Positions 23,720 through 31,646 of a stretch of 38,868 nucleotides of DNA are shown here, in pieces. The stretch's first letter is position 1, and every line of letters begins with the position of its first letter. Location: positions 1 to 38,868 of IMG/VR virus record IMGVR_UViG_3300033153_003073. The stretch is one strand, 5' to 3'. Under the pieces are notes generated by a model. The model did no database searches, was not told where the DNA came from, and saw nothing but the letters and a program-made list of their open reading frames with translations. The position numbers and the translations under genes are program-made. The stretch comes from a virus.

Positions 23720-23762
23720 ATGTTTATACAGCTCCTTTAGTGGGGTTGTAGTAAGTATTTAA
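23550..23762 (+). CDS. Poly(Gly-Leu) repeat ORF
   Basis: A 70-residue ORF: Met, 27 Gly-Leu pairs, then GKCLYSSFSGVVVSI. The only base that varies among the units is the third base of the Leu codon, and the single other change (TTG in unit 18) also encodes Leu, so the protein stays pure Gly-Leu. That suggests constraint in this frame. No ribosome site is visible before ATG 23550. The product would be very hydrophobic and could be membrane active, but I assign no function. Confidence 0.35.
   Translation: MGLGLGLGLGLGLGLGLGLGLGLGLGLGLGLGLGLGLGLGLGLGLGLGLGLGLGLGKCLYSSFSGVVVSI
23553..23714 (+). repeat. 27-unit hexamer array GGTCTN
   Basis: Twenty-seven tandem units: ten GGTCTA, ten GGTCTT, six GGTCTG and one GGTTTG; never GGTCTC. 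A higher-order 18-bp unit GGTCTAGGTCTTGGTCTG recurs from 23625. Because the unit is six bases, gain or loss of units never shifts frame. GG runs spaced by four bases could form two-layer G-quadruplexes on the + strand. Confidence 0.95.
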
Positions 23763-23785
23763 CAAATACTAAAAAGGATAGCAAG

Positions 23786-23905
23786 ATGGAAAGAGCAATC
23801 AAAAAGCCAGACAAACAAGAAGTCAAGGATGTAGAAAAGCAACATATAAAAAATCTAAGAGTTATTAACAAGCTGATTGAAAATGCTTTGAAGGCTCAAA
23901 AATGA
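23786..23905 (+). CDS. Small charged hypothetical protein
   Basis: A 39-residue Lys-rich helical protein with start set by AAAAAGGATAGCAAG. Its stop overlaps the next start as ATGA. No family recognised. Confidence 0.5.
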   Translation: MERAIKKPDKQEVKDVEKQHIKNLRVINKLIENALKAQK

Positions 23906-24102
23906 CTGAGCCATACGAAGCTGACTTATTCATAGAGCAAGCCAAACAAGACAAAGCCTCACAAGATTTAGAGACAATGGAAGCTGAGTTAGAACAAGAG
24001 TTAAACAAAGAACTTTTGGAACTAAGAAAAAAGTTTTACATAATCACAGAGAAGTATGATAGTGATATTCGCTTTAGTGTTTATTGTAGAGATAATTTAT
24101 AA
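23902..24102 (+). CDS. Small coiled-coil hypothetical protein
   Basis: A 66-residue protein, acidic and helical (ETMEAELEQELNKELLELRK), probably a short coiled coil. It is joined to the previous gene by an ATGA overlap. Unknown function. Confidence 0.5.
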   Translation: MTEPYEADLFIEQAKQDKASQDLETMEAELEQELNKELLELRKKFYIITEKYDSDIRFSVYCRDNL

Positions 24103-24112
24103 GGATAAAAAA

Positions 24113-24310
24113 ATGGAAAAAGAATTTTCAAAATTAGAAGTGGTGCAAATGTTGGTAAATAATAATAACAAGATTATGAAGTTAATAGATAGTAAGATTT
24201 TTGTTATTGAGGGCGAAGAAGTAGTTTGCTATAGAAAAAGAATAGTTTTTCCAAACCAAGAATTATCAAGACATTCTTTTGACTATACAATAAGTGAAGT
24301 AAGTGATTAA
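24113..24310 (+). CDS. Small hypothetical protein
   Basis: A 65-residue protein. ATG 24113 is chosen because TAAGGAT precedes it; a longer frame from 24056 would add a hydrophobic stretch encoded over the upstream gene. It has a helix (FSKLEVVQMLVNNNNK) and a small beta part (KIFVIEGEEVVCYRK). No family recognised. Confidence 0.5.
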   Translation: MEKEFSKLEVVQMLVNNNNKIMKLIDSKIFVIEGEEVVCYRKRIVFPNQELSRHSFDYTISEVSD

Positions 24311-24623
24311 GTGGTTAAAAAAACTATTTAAAAAAAAGAAACTAACAAATGTTCAATGGTGGGATAAATATAGAGCTTATCTAAACTCTCGAAAATGGCA
24401 GGCGATAAGAGCCAGAGTTTTAAAAAGAGATAAACATCGTTGTACTTATAGAGTTTTGATGTTTTTCAGATGTAGTGCGAAAACTTACTTACAAGTGCAT
24501 CATGTTCACTACCGATATGTGTTTAACGAGACAAAAGATTTAAGATGCTTAAAGACACTTTGTGAGAAGCATCACAAGCTGGAACACCAAAAGAAAAAAG
24601 CTAAAAAGCTTGCAAAAGATTAG
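24303..24623 (+). CDS. Small HNH endonuclease
   Basis: A 106-residue protein starting with GTG 24303 inside the previous gene's end. After a basic leader (KWLKKLFKKKK) comes YLNSRKWQAIRARVLKRDKH, the usual lead-in of short HNH nucleases, then VHHVHYRY (HNH His pair) and CLKTLCEKHHKLEH. The first zinc-knuckle pair is stretched (Cys at about 48 and 57 instead of CxxC), which is unusual. Short HNH proteins of this form occur in phage genomes as packaging cofactors or free nucleases; position in the early region favours the latter. Confidence 0.75.
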   Translation: MIKWLKKLFKKKKLTNVQWWDKYRAYLNSRKWQAIRARVLKRDKHRCTYRVLMFFRCSAKTYLQVHHVHYRYVFNETKDLRCLKTLCEKHHKLEHQKKKAKKLAKD

Positions 24624-24638
24624 ATAATCTGATATAAT
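24610..24638 (+). promoter_or_regulatory. Near-consensus promoter in the early region
   Basis: TTGCAA (24610-24615), 17 bases, TATAAT (24633-24638) with extended TG at 24630-24631. RNA would start near 24645, 13 bases before the next ATG. It overlaps the last codons of the HNH gene. Confidence 0.75.
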
Positions 24639-24657
24639 ACATATCAAAAGGATAGAA

Positions 24658-24972
24658 ATGTATTTTAAGAAACCAACTAAAACTGCCATCGCTAAAGCTT
24701 TTAAATATGGCGGAAAAAAGTTTAATGTGCAAATCTTCACAGGATGGGAAGAAAGCGGAGACAGAAAACTGCAAAACCGCTTTAAAGCACTTCAAATTGG
24801 ATACATATTCTTAAAAAATGGTTTTGACTTCAACGCATCAATGATAGTGATTGAGCGAAACAAAAGAATGAGAAAAGAACTTCAAGAAGCTCAGACAAAA
24901 AATGAAATGTACGAGCAAAAAATCAATGAGTATGTTGATAAAATGGAAGCATTAAAAGGGATAGCGAAATGA
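24658..24972 (+). CDS. Hypothetical protein with C-terminal coiled coil
   Basis: A 104-residue protein, first gene behind the 24633 promoter. The N-terminal half is basic (KKPTKTAIAKAFKYGGKKF) and the C-terminal half is a coiled coil (ERNKRMRKELQEAQTKNEMY). Ribosome site is CAAAAGGATAG. Overlaps the next start by 4 bases. No family recognised. Confidence 0.55.
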   Translation: MYFKKPTKTAIAKAFKYGGKKFNVQIFTGWEESGDRKLQNRFKALQIGYIFLKNGFDFNASMIVIERNKRMRKELQEAQTKNEMYEQKINEYVDKMEALKGIAK

Positions 24973-25163
24973 CTAAAGAACTAAAAGATGCAAATAAGCG
25001 AATAGACAAACAAATAGAACTGATGTTATTTAACAGCAAGCTCACAGAAAAACTAATGATCTTAGTCGATATACAACAAGCGGAAATCAAAAGGCTCAGA
25101 ACAATAGTCGAACAAGACAAAGACGAGCTAATGACTGCTGTTATTGATATAGTGAGCAAATAA
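24969..25163 (+). CDS. Small coiled-coil hypothetical protein
   Basis: A 64-residue, almost fully helical protein (DANKRIDKQIELMLFNSKL, AEIKRLRTIVEQDKDEL). Joined to the previous gene by ATGA. It may pair with the preceding coiled-coil protein; function unknown. Confidence 0.5.
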   Translation: MTKELKDANKRIDKQIELMLFNSKLTEKLMILVDIQQAEIKRLRTIVEQDKDELMTAVIDIVSK

Positions 25164-25165
25164 TA

Positions 25166-25285
25166 ATGGATACTAAATTTTTATTAACTTTTGTTGCAGT
25201 AATTTCAATAGCTTCAATCATGGCTGTAGCTGAATTTAATATAAAAATTGATGTAAGTCAAATAAGGGTTTTAAATGCTAAGTAA
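25166..25285 (+). CDS. Membrane or secreted microprotein
   Basis: A 39-residue protein with a hydrophobic N-terminal segment FLLTFVAVISIASIMAVA (residues 5-22) that could be a membrane anchor or an uncleaved signal. It overlaps the next HNH gene by 11 bases. Unknown function. Confidence 0.45.
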   Translation: MDTKFLLTFVAVISIASIMAVAEFNIKIDVSQIRVLNAK

Positions 25286-25604
25286 AGTTTATAAGAAAAA
25301 AGCCAGACTAAGAGAAGATGTACCAAAACGCTTTGATAAAACAGAACTTCAAAAAAGGGTGAAATTTCTTTTAGATAAAGAGGTATGCCAAGTATGTGAA
25401 GTTTCACATTCTTTAGATTATCCTCATCATGTGGAGCAAGGGCTAGGAGTTAAAGACGATACGACTCTGATAAATATCTGTACTAGCTGTCACAGAGCAA
25501 TTCATACTCAGGGATATGATGCAGTAAACAAAACACGGAAAGAGTGTTTAGAGATAAGCTATAATAATAATTCCGAATACACCAAAACAAAAGGAGAAGT
25601 GTAG
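25275..25604 (+). CDS. HNH-type zinc nuclease-like protein
   Basis: A 109-residue protein. CQVC at about residues 38-41 and CTSCHRAIH at about 74-82, with the central SLDYPHHVEQGLG between, give the two CxxC zinc pairs and the HH...H core of an HNH nuclease. A basic N-terminus (KVYKKKARLREDVPKR) may contact DNA. It is distinct from the HNH gene at 24303 and from the two NUMOD-type copies. Small HNH proteins like this are often found in phage replication/recombination blocks. Confidence 0.7.
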   Translation: MLSKVYKKKARLREDVPKRFDKTELQKRVKFLLDKEVCQVCEVSHSLDYPHHVEQGLGVKDDTTLINICTSCHRAIHTQGYDAVNKTRKECLEISYNNNSEYTKTKGEV

Positions 25605-25856
25605 ATGCAAGAAAATGAAAACGAAGATGAAAATCTTTTAGAGGGTTGCGAGAACGAAGAAGTTGAGGTTTTTGAGCCTTTCATGGTAGAGGACAAAGAT
25701 GAAGGAGAAATGAAAGCATGTTCTTTGTGTAGTCTTCAAAAAAATGGAAACATGATTTGTGGTATTTTCAAAGCATACGACAATTTCAGAAAAAGTAGAG
25801 GGTATCCACCAATAGAAGATACTTTTAGTTGTTCAGACTTCAAAGAGTCAGAATAA
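25605..25856 (+). CDS. Acidic Cys-containing hypothetical protein
   Basis: An 83-residue protein. The first 50 residues are strongly acidic (ENENEDENLLEG, VEDKDEGE). CSLCSL at about 55-60, then C near 69 and C near 77, could form a zinc site. It begins at the base after the HNH stop. Unknown function; the acidic N-terminus could mimic DNA but nothing proves it. Confidence 0.5.
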   Translation: MQENENEDENLLEGCENEEVEVFEPFMVEDKDEGEMKACSLCSLQKNGNMICGIFKAYDNFRKSRGYPPIEDTFSCSDFKESE

Positions 25857-25857
25857 A

Positions 25858-26001
25858 TTGAGATATTTAGACTCACTAGGAAAAGCTTTAGTAATAGCAA
25901 TAGTGAGTCTAATCGTAGTTTATACAGTTGCATATAATTTTATGGTAATGGCTTCAAAAAAGTACTCAAGGAGTATTTTTATGAGATCAAAAAAAGGATA
26001 G
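25858..26001 (+). CDS. Single-pass membrane microprotein, TTG start
   Basis: A 47-residue protein beginning with TTG one base after the previous stop. ALVIAIVSLIVVYTVAYNFM (about residues 10-29) is a membrane helix, followed by a basic tail that ends KKG. The stop TAG is part of AAAAAAAGGATAG, which is the ribosome site of the next gene. The weak start lowers confidence. Confidence 0.45.
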   Translation: MRYLDSLGKALVIAIVSLIVVYTVAYNFMVMASKKYSRSIFMRSKKG

Positions 26002-26005
26002 CGTT

Positions 26006-26764
26006 ATGAATGAGAAAAAAAGAGGACTAATTGCAGAAGTGAATGATGAGGATATTGTATCATTTAGTGAAGAAACAAAACCAAACTTCAACAACGGCTA
26101 CATAAAAGCTAATCAAGAAGATATAACAGTAGGGAAAACAGTTTATATCAAAGGTGACGATGAAGACTATCACGAAAAGATTATAGAAGAAGTTTTGAAT
26201 ATAGCAGATAAATATAAAGCTTTTGTAGCTGATGATGGTTGTCGCTATGGACTATCTTCAACTTATATTAACAAAGGTCAATTAAGTTGGGATGAACCAG
26301 AAGACTATTCAAACGACAAACAAATAATAAACATGAAAGAGTATATACAAGCTAATTCAAAGGGAGAAAAAGAGGATGATGATATTATTTATGATGGTGA
26401 GTATGTTAGTAGGATTTCTTCTATGTGTAGCACTGAGTTAGAAACTATCTCAATAAAATCAGATGATGGAACTGTTTATGAGTTTGAAAAACCTAAGTTT
26501 GAATGTGAACTGATAAAAGTTAAAGGTGATGATATTATAGGATTAGTATGCTTCCATGATGGCAGAGGAGATATAGCAATATGGTGGAATAAGAATACTG
26601 GTTATGTTGAAGTAAACAAGAACTCTAACCTTTGTTTAACACCAATCAAACCTAAACAATTAACACTAAAAGAAATATTGCAAGATGTTCAAGATAAACA
26701 AATGTCGGTAGATGCAAGTGAACGTTTAATTAGAGTTATATTTAAAATAGATGAGGAGGATTAA
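26006..26764 (+). CDS. Acidic hypothetical protein
   Basis: A 252-residue, acidic, probably beta-rich protein. Two similar-looking small beta domains appear: residues about 40-95 (VGKTVYIKGDDEDYHEK ... FVADDGCRYGL) and about 150-220 (CELIKVKGDDIIGLVCF, DIAIWWNKNTGYVE). A helical C-terminus (LKEILQDVQDKQMSVDASERL) follows. No family recognised. The ribosome site AAAAAAAGGATAGCG overlaps the previous stop. Location among early genes, before the terminase block. Confidence 0.5.
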   Translation: MNEKKRGLIAEVNDEDIVSFSEETKPNFNNGYIKANQEDITVGKTVYIKGDDEDYHEKIIEEVLNIADKYKAFVADDGCRYGLSSTYINKGQLSWDEPEDYSNDKQIINMKEYIQANSKGEKEDDDIIYDGEYVSRISSMCSTELETISIKSDDGTVYEFEKPKFECELIKVKGDDIIGLVCFHDGRGDIAIWWNKNTGYVEVNKNSNLCLTPIKPKQLTLKEILQDVQDKQMSVDASERLIRVIFKIDEED

Positions 26765-26765
26765 G

Positions 26766-26954
26766 ATGATATATCATCCAATTTCACTATTTTTTATTTT
26801 ATTAGGACTAGCAATTATGTATCCAGCAGTTTCAGTAGTGACTACAGCGTTAAGTGGTACACCAATTACAGAAAAAGAAATGCCGAGATTTAAACTAAGA
26901 TATTATTTTATAATAGGGATAATAGTTCAGATTATAGGCTTTGCTATACTATAA
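26766..26954 (+). CDS. Two-pass membrane microprotein
   Basis: A 62-residue protein with hydrophobic segments at about 6-26 (ISLFFILLGLAIMYPAVSVV) and 47-62 (YFIIGIIVQIIGFAIL). GAGGAGG just before fixes ATG 26766. It might be an extra holin-like or envelope protein; no family recognised. Confidence 0.5.
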   Translation: MIYHPISLFFILLGLAIMYPAVSVVTTALSGTPITEKEMPRFKLRYYFIIGIIVQIIGFAIL

Positions 26955-26964
26955 GGATTAATCA

Positions 26965-27015
26965 ATGGAAAGTGAAGACAGTTTAATAGAAAAGGTGAAA
27001 AATGAAACCTCGTAA
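26965..27015 (+). CDS. Possible 16-residue ORF
   Basis: A tiny frame (MESEDSLIEKVKNETS) after ATAAGGATTAATCA, a fair ribosome site. Too short to judge coding value. Confidence 0.2.
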   Translation: MESEDSLIEKVKNETS

Positions 27016-27088
27016 AATAGGGCTACAAATGCCAAAAGACCCTATAGTAAAACAATGTGTTATAATGGCACATACAAAATTCGATTAA
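27002..27088 (+). CDS. Possible 28-residue basic ORF
   Basis: A 28-residue frame (MKPRKIGLQMPKDPIVKQ...) overlapping the previous tiny frame. It encloses the promoter at 27061. Kept only as a weak candidate. Confidence 0.2.
   Translation: MKPRKIGLQMPKDPIVKQCVIMAHTKFD
27038..27066 (+). promoter_or_regulatory. Extended -10 promoter before GIY-YIG and terminase genes
   Basis: TATAAT at 27061-27066 with TG at 27058-27059; no convincing -35. RNA would start near 27073 and read GIY-YIG, terminase and portal genes. Confidence 0.6.
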
Positions 27089-27101
27089 TGGGACGGAACT
27101 C

Positions 27102-27707
27102 ATGGGTAAAAAACTAACCGCAAAACAATATTATACGTATCAACTACTAGATAGCAGAAACATGAAAGCTTTCTATGTTGGAAAAGGAACAGGAAATAGA
27201 GTTCACGCACACGTAAGGCAAAGCTTATCAGGGAGCAAGAATATATCAAATACCGAAAAGCATCATAAAATAAAAGAGATATATAAATCAGGAAACACAG
27301 TAGTTGAGCAAGTACTAGGAAGATTTGCGGACGAACAGGATGCTCTTGACCACGAAGAAGCATTTATAGGGCTACATGGAATAGAAAATCTTACAAACGT
27401 ATTTAAAAAAGGAACAATTACCTCTCCCAGAACAATCTCTCCTCAATCAAAAGCAATCAAAGACATTAAGAGTTTATTAGGAATGCTTGTTAAATCAGAC
27501 TTGAGGTTTGTAGACAGAAGCAAAGAAACTGCCTATATAAGCGGAGATATGCTACTAAACACAATGATGTCTCTTTTAATTAAATCTATAAGCTTTAGCA
27601 AAGACACAAGAGAATATTATTTTAAAGAGATTGAGAGATACAAAGGATGCTATATGTGGCTAGGAAGAGTATCAGCAGAAACAAGAACATTATATGTGGG
27701 GGTATAA
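27102..27707 (+). CDS. GIY-YIG nuclease (LEM3-like type)
   Basis: A 201-residue protein. Residues about 8-35 (YYTYQLLDSRNMKAFYVGKGTGNRVHAHV) carry the variant GIY-YIG core, with YTY and FYVGKG strands and Arg/His following, as in LEM3-type GIY-YIG domains. DQEDALDHEEAFIGLHG-like helix near residue 80 supplies the conserved Glu. The C-terminal 90 residues are unfamiliar and may bind DNA. It directly precedes the small terminase gene with a 3-base gap, so it could be a homing nuclease parked there or a packaging-associated nuclease. Confidence 0.75.
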   Translation: MGKKLTAKQYYTYQLLDSRNMKAFYVGKGTGNRVHAHVRQSLSGSKNISNTEKHHKIKEIYKSGNTVVEQVLGRFADEQDALDHEEAFIGLHGIENLTNVFKKGTITSPRTISPQSKAIKDIKSLLGMLVKSDLRFVDRSKETAYISGDMLLNTMMSLLIKSISFSKDTREYYFKEIERYKGCYMWLGRVSAETRTLYVGV

Positions 27708-27710
27708 ACG

Positions 27711-28118
27711 ATGGCAAGCAGACAAAAAATAACACCGAAACAAGAACAATTCGCAATCAAATGGGTAGGGAATGGTGGAAACTCAACAGATGCTTATAAG
27801 AGTGTCTATGAAGTAGGCGAAGACACAAAGCCTGAAACTATTTGGAACTCAGCACACAAAGTTTATACAAACCCAAAGGTGCAGGCGAGGATAAATTCTA
27901 TACAGGCGGAATTGATAGGGAATTTTGCATTAGATATAGAGAAGAGAAAAAACATATTAGCAAATATAGCAATTAACGGAAGCCCTCAGGACAGCAGGGG
28001 AGCGATAGACCTATTAAATAAAATGGATGGCATTTACATTGAGAAAGTTAAAATGGAGGGCGAAATAGTAGTCAAAAAAGGACTCAACGACTTTTACAAT
28101 GAGGTAGAGGGTGGCTAA
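27711..28118 (+). CDS. terS: Terminase small subunit
   Basis: A 135-residue protein. KITPKQEQFAIKWVGNGGNS at about 6-25 and TDAYKSVYEVG form the helix-turn-helix DNA-binding start typical of phage small terminases (Terminase_2 type), which recognise the packaging site. A central helical oligomerisation part follows (KVQARINSIQAELIGNFAL), and the C-terminal segment VVKKGLNDFYNEVEGG would contact the large subunit. It overlaps the large-subunit gene by 8 bases. Confidence 0.85.
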   Translation: MASRQKITPKQEQFAIKWVGNGGNSTDAYKSVYEVGEDTKPETIWNSAHKVYTNPKVQARINSIQAELIGNFALDIEKRKNILANIAINGSPQDSRGAIDLLNKMDGIYIEKVKMEGEIVVKKGLNDFYNEVEGG

Positions 28119-29388
28119 ACCAACAATGAACCCTGCACTCAGGGATTTTTGGAAGCAACGAGCAAGATATAAAGTATTACATGGTGGTAGAGCGTCCTCT
28201 AAGAGTTGGGATGCAGCAGCAAACGCAGTTAGACTCTCAGCAAATTTCTCATTAAAATTCTTATGTATTAGACAATTCCAAAACAATATTAAAGACTCAG
28301 TATATACTCTAATCAAAGAACAGATTTACAGATACGAAATGCAAACTCAATTTGATATTACTCAGCACTCTATCGTCCATAAAGAAACAGGATCATCTTT
28401 CTTGTTCTTTGGTATAGCAAGAAACATTGACGAAATTAAATCAACTGAGGGTGTAGATGTTTGTTGGATAGAAGAAGCTCATAATCTTACATCTGAACAA
28501 TGGAAGGTTATAAATCCAACAATAAGAAAAGAAGATAGTGAATTTTGGATAATATTTAATCCTAAAAATAGAACAGACTTTGTATTTAACCGCTTTGTAG
28601 AAAAACCACCTCAAAACTCTATTGTTAGACAAATCAACTACACAGAAAATCCTTTTTTATCAAGAGTAATGCACCAGGTAATCCAAGAGCAGAAGCTTGA
28701 AGATGAAGAAGAATATAAACATTTATACTTAGGGCATCCACAAGAAGGGGATGAACGCTCACTTTTTGCATACACAGATATAGAAAATGCCATGAATGAA
28801 GATACAGAAGGTGTAGATTTAACCGGAGTTTTTACATATTCAGCAGATGTAGCACGATATGGTAAAGATAAAGGGGTTTTATCTAAAAGAAAAGGCTATC
28901 ACATCTATTGGCTCAACGAGTATGCTCAATACAGCACAATGGAATATGCAAATGCTATTAGTAATGAGATAGAACAGGAGAGAGATTATCCTGATGCAGT
29001 ATTTGTTGATACAATCGGTGTTGGTGCTGGTGTGATGGATAGATTAGAAGAAAAAGGTTACAATACAATAGACTCTAACGCTTCAATGAAAGCTGATGAA
29101 ATCAACAAATATTATAATAAAAGAGCAGAAATGTACTTTAATCTTAGGGCTTTTGTTCTAAAAGGTGGTAAAATACCAAACGACAAAGAGTTAAAAGATG
29201 AGTTATTAGCTATTAGATATGTTTACAATAAAGTGAATGGCAAAATTATGATCCAGCCAAAAGAAGAAATAAAAGAACTACTTGGACGCTCACCAGATAA
29301 AAGCGACTCAGTAGCGATGCACTTCTTTTCACAAATAAGACCAAGAGAAGCAAGTGATAGTTTTTCAAATCAAATAGGAGAGTTCTAA
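28111..29388 (+). CDS. terL: Terminase large subunit
   Basis: A 425-residue packaging motor beginning with GTG. The ATPase has Walker A GGRASSKS (25-32) and Walker B CWIEEA (118-123) with catalytic Glu. The C-terminal RNase H-like nuclease has Asp in YSADVARYGKD (Asp246) and VFVDTIGVGAG (about Asp300), plus a late Asp in SPDKSDSVAMHFF. Layout and size fit the Terminase_3 group that includes P22/Sf6-like headful packaging enzymes. It docks on the portal encoded directly after it and cuts concatemers at packaging start and headful end. Confidence 0.93.
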   Translation: MAKPTMNPALRDFWKQRARYKVLHGGRASSKSWDAAANAVRLSANFSLKFLCIRQFQNNIKDSVYTLIKEQIYRYEMQTQFDITQHSIVHKETGSSFLFFGIARNIDEIKSTEGVDVCWIEEAHNLTSEQWKVINPTIRKEDSEFWIIFNPKNRTDFVFNRFVEKPPQNSIVRQINYTENPFLSRVMHQVIQEQKLEDEEEYKHLYLGHPQEGDERSLFAYTDIENAMNEDTEGVDLTGVFTYSADVARYGKDKGVLSKRKGYHIYWLNEYAQYSTMEYANAISNEIEQERDYPDAVFVDTIGVGAGVMDRLEEKGYNTIDSNASMKADEINKYYNKRAEMYFNLRAFVLKGGKIPNDKELKDELLAIRYVYNKVNGKIMIQPKEEIKELLGRSPDKSDSVAMHFFSQIRPREASDSFSNQIGEF

Positions 29389-31494
29389 ATGGGTGTAGAT
29401 ATAATAAAAGATGAAGCGATAGACCTTCAAGAAAAAGGCAAAGATGGTTTTTTAAAGCTTGCAAGAGAAAGAGCTAAAAAAGCCTCAGACTATTGGAGAG
29501 AGAATTATCAGAAAGCTGAAAGTGATGTAAAATTCATTGCAGGTAATCAATGGGATGCTAAAACTAAGAAAGAGAGAAAAGATGAAGGAAGACCAACTCT
29601 AACCATCAATAAGACTCAGCAATTTATCTCTAAAGTTATCGGAGATCAACGCAGAAACAAAATCTCAATCAAAGTAGCACCAACCTCAGCAAATGTAAGT
29701 GATTTAAAACTCAGCAATCAAGCAGGAACTAAAGATTATTCAACATCAGAGGTATATGAGGCGATAATCCGCAACATTGAGTCAATATCTAACGCACCAG
29801 ACCACTACTCAGTAGCATTTAAACATGGAGTTGAAGGAGGTTTTGGTTTTTTAAGAGTTTTAACAGACTATTCACAAGATGATAGTTTCGACCAAGACTT
29901 GAAAGTGAAATCTATTCGTAATAGATGGAGCGTTATGATGGATCCAGATGCAACAGAGCCAGATTATAGTGATATGAACTACTGCTTTATCAATGATAAA
30001 ATGTCTAAAGTTGAATTTGAAAAAAGGTATCCGGGGAAACAAACAGGTGACTTTGATGCACCGATTGATGATACTTATACAGATTGGCAGGAAGATAAAT
30101 CAATTAGAATATCTGAATACTATACAAGAGTGCCAACAGTAAGAAGTTTACTATTAATGACTAATAATGAGGTTTACTGGGAAGATGAGGTAGAAGATGT
30201 TTTAGATGAACTTTCAGAGCAAGGTATCAGAATACAAAGAAGCAGAAAAGTCAAGACATTTAAAATCAAGTGGGATAAGATAACAGCATGGGATATTTTA
30301 GACTCTAAAGAATGGGTAGGTAATAGAGTTCCAGTAGTCCCAGTATTAGGAAGAGAATTAAATCTAAAAGGTAAGAGATTTTTCAAAGGTTTAATCGCAG
30401 ACTCAAAAGATGCACAGAGAATGTTGAATTATTGGCAAAGCGCAGCAACAGAGAGAGTTGCACTTGCTCCTAAAGCACCTTGGGTAGCTCCTGCTAAATC
30501 TATTGAAGCTTATGGTGCGATATGGAAGACAGCAAACACTAAAAACTACAGCGTTTTACCATATACACCACTTCCGGGAGGAGACAAACCTTTTCGTGAT
30601 GCACCACCACCAATGCCAAGTGCTGAGTTACAAATGGCAGTAAGTATGACCGGAGAAATGCAAGGAACAATCGGTATTTATGACGCAGGACTCGGAAACA
30701 GAAGTAATGAAACATCAGGTGTAGCAATCCAAGCTCGTAAAGAGGGAAGTGATACAGGAACTTATGAATTCATTGATAATCATGCAATGGCTTTACGCTC
30801 AATCGGAGAACTTCTGTTAATGGCAATTCCAAAAGTTTATGATAGCAATAGACTCATCAGACTTAAATTTCCAGATGGAAGTGGTGATTTTGTGGAAATT
30901 AACAAAACAATCACAGATGAGCAATCAGGTGAAGAAGTGATAGTGCATGATCTTGGTATGGGAAAATACGATGTAGTCACAGAAGTTGGCGCAAGTTTCG
31001 CAACCAAACGAATGGAAGCTGCACAAAATATGCTTGAATTCTCAAAAGCAGTACCACAAGCAGCACAAATTGCACCAGACTTAATTGCTCAAAATATGGA
31101 CTTTCCAAACAGCCAAGAGCTTACAAAGAGACTTAAAAAGACTTTACCACCTCAAATGTTATCTCAGGAAGAACAAGAAGAGTTGCAAGCAGACCAACCA
31201 GAGCCACAACCTACACCAGAACAATTAGAAGCACAAGCAGAAATGCAAGCGAAACAGCAAGAACAAGAGTTCACAATGCAACAATTAACAGTTAAACAGC
31301 AAATAGAGAAAGATAAACTTAACTTTCAACTTCAACAAGAGCAAATACAGTTGGAGATAGAGAAGATTAAATTAAGTACTGTTCAGTTAAATGCTCAACA
31401 AAGCGTTAAAGGTGAAGGAAAAGGTATTGATGAAGAAGCTATAAAAGATATTGTAGCAGATGCTATTGCGGAACTATCTCTCACACAACAATAA
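29389..31494 (+). CDS. Portal protein (P22 gp1-like)
   Basis: A 701-residue protein, close to the 725 residues of P22 gp1. QWDAKTKKERKDEGRPTLTI near residue 55 and FISKVIGDQRRNKISIKVAP are the typical P22-like portal start; GFGFLRVLTDY and MDPDATEPDYSD follow in the wing region. The last 120 residues are Gln/Glu-rich helices (PEQLEAQAEMQAKQQEQEF), matching the P22 portal barrel. It starts at the base after the terminase stop. It forms the dodecameric DNA channel where terminase, adaptor and hub bind. Confidence 0.9.
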   Translation: MGVDIIKDEAIDLQEKGKDGFLKLARERAKKASDYWRENYQKAESDVKFIAGNQWDAKTKKERKDEGRPTLTINKTQQFISKVIGDQRRNKISIKVAPTSANVSDLKLSNQAGTKDYSTSEVYEAIIRNIESISNAPDHYSVAFKHGVEGGFGFLRVLTDYSQDDSFDQDLKVKSIRNRWSVMMDPDATEPDYSDMNYCFINDKMSKVEFEKRYPGKQTGDFDAPIDDTYTDWQEDKSIRISEYYTRVPTVRSLLLMTNNEVYWEDEVEDVLDELSEQGIRIQRSRKVKTFKIKWDKITAWDILDSKEWVGNRVPVVPVLGRELNLKGKRFFKGLIADSKDAQRMLNYWQSAATERVALAPKAPWVAPAKSIEAYGAIWKTANTKNYSVLPYTPLPGGDKPFRDAPPPMPSAELQMAVSMTGEMQGTIGIYDAGLGNRSNETSGVAIQARKEGSDTGTYEFIDNHAMALRSIGELLLMAIPKVYDSNRLIRLKFPDGSGDFVEINKTITDEQSGEEVIVHDLGMGKYDVVTEVGASFATKRMEAAQNMLEFSKAVPQAAQIAPDLIAQNMDFPNSQELTKRLKKTLPPQMLSQEEQEELQADQPEPQPTPEQLEAQAEMQAKQQEQEFTMQQLTVKQQIEKDKLNFQLQQEQIQLEIEKIKLSTVQLNAQQSVKGEGKGIDEEAIKDIVADAIAELSLTQQ

Positions 31495-31502
31495 AATAAA
31501 GT

Positions 31503-31518
31503 CCCTCACCTCAGAGGG
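31503..31518 (+). terminator. Short hairpin after the portal gene
   Basis: CCCTC (31503-31507) and GAGGG (31514-31518) pair around ACCTCA, eight bases after the portal stop. There is no U-run, so it may be a weak terminator or an mRNA 3' stabiliser. Confidence 0.35.
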
Positions 31519-31646
31519 CATAATCCTTACTTTACTTTAAATGATATTACTAGGTCAGTATCTAATCTGAAAGAAAAAAGAAATGCAAAAGAAAAAAGAG
31601 TGTTCGTTCATAGATATAATTATACACCTTTTTGAAAACTTGTCAA

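Noticed and set aside
16171-27088. Lysogeny module (integrase, repressor, attP)
   Set aside because: No integrase or CI-like protein is visible; the ribbon-helix-helix microprotein at 16254 alone does not imply lysogeny.
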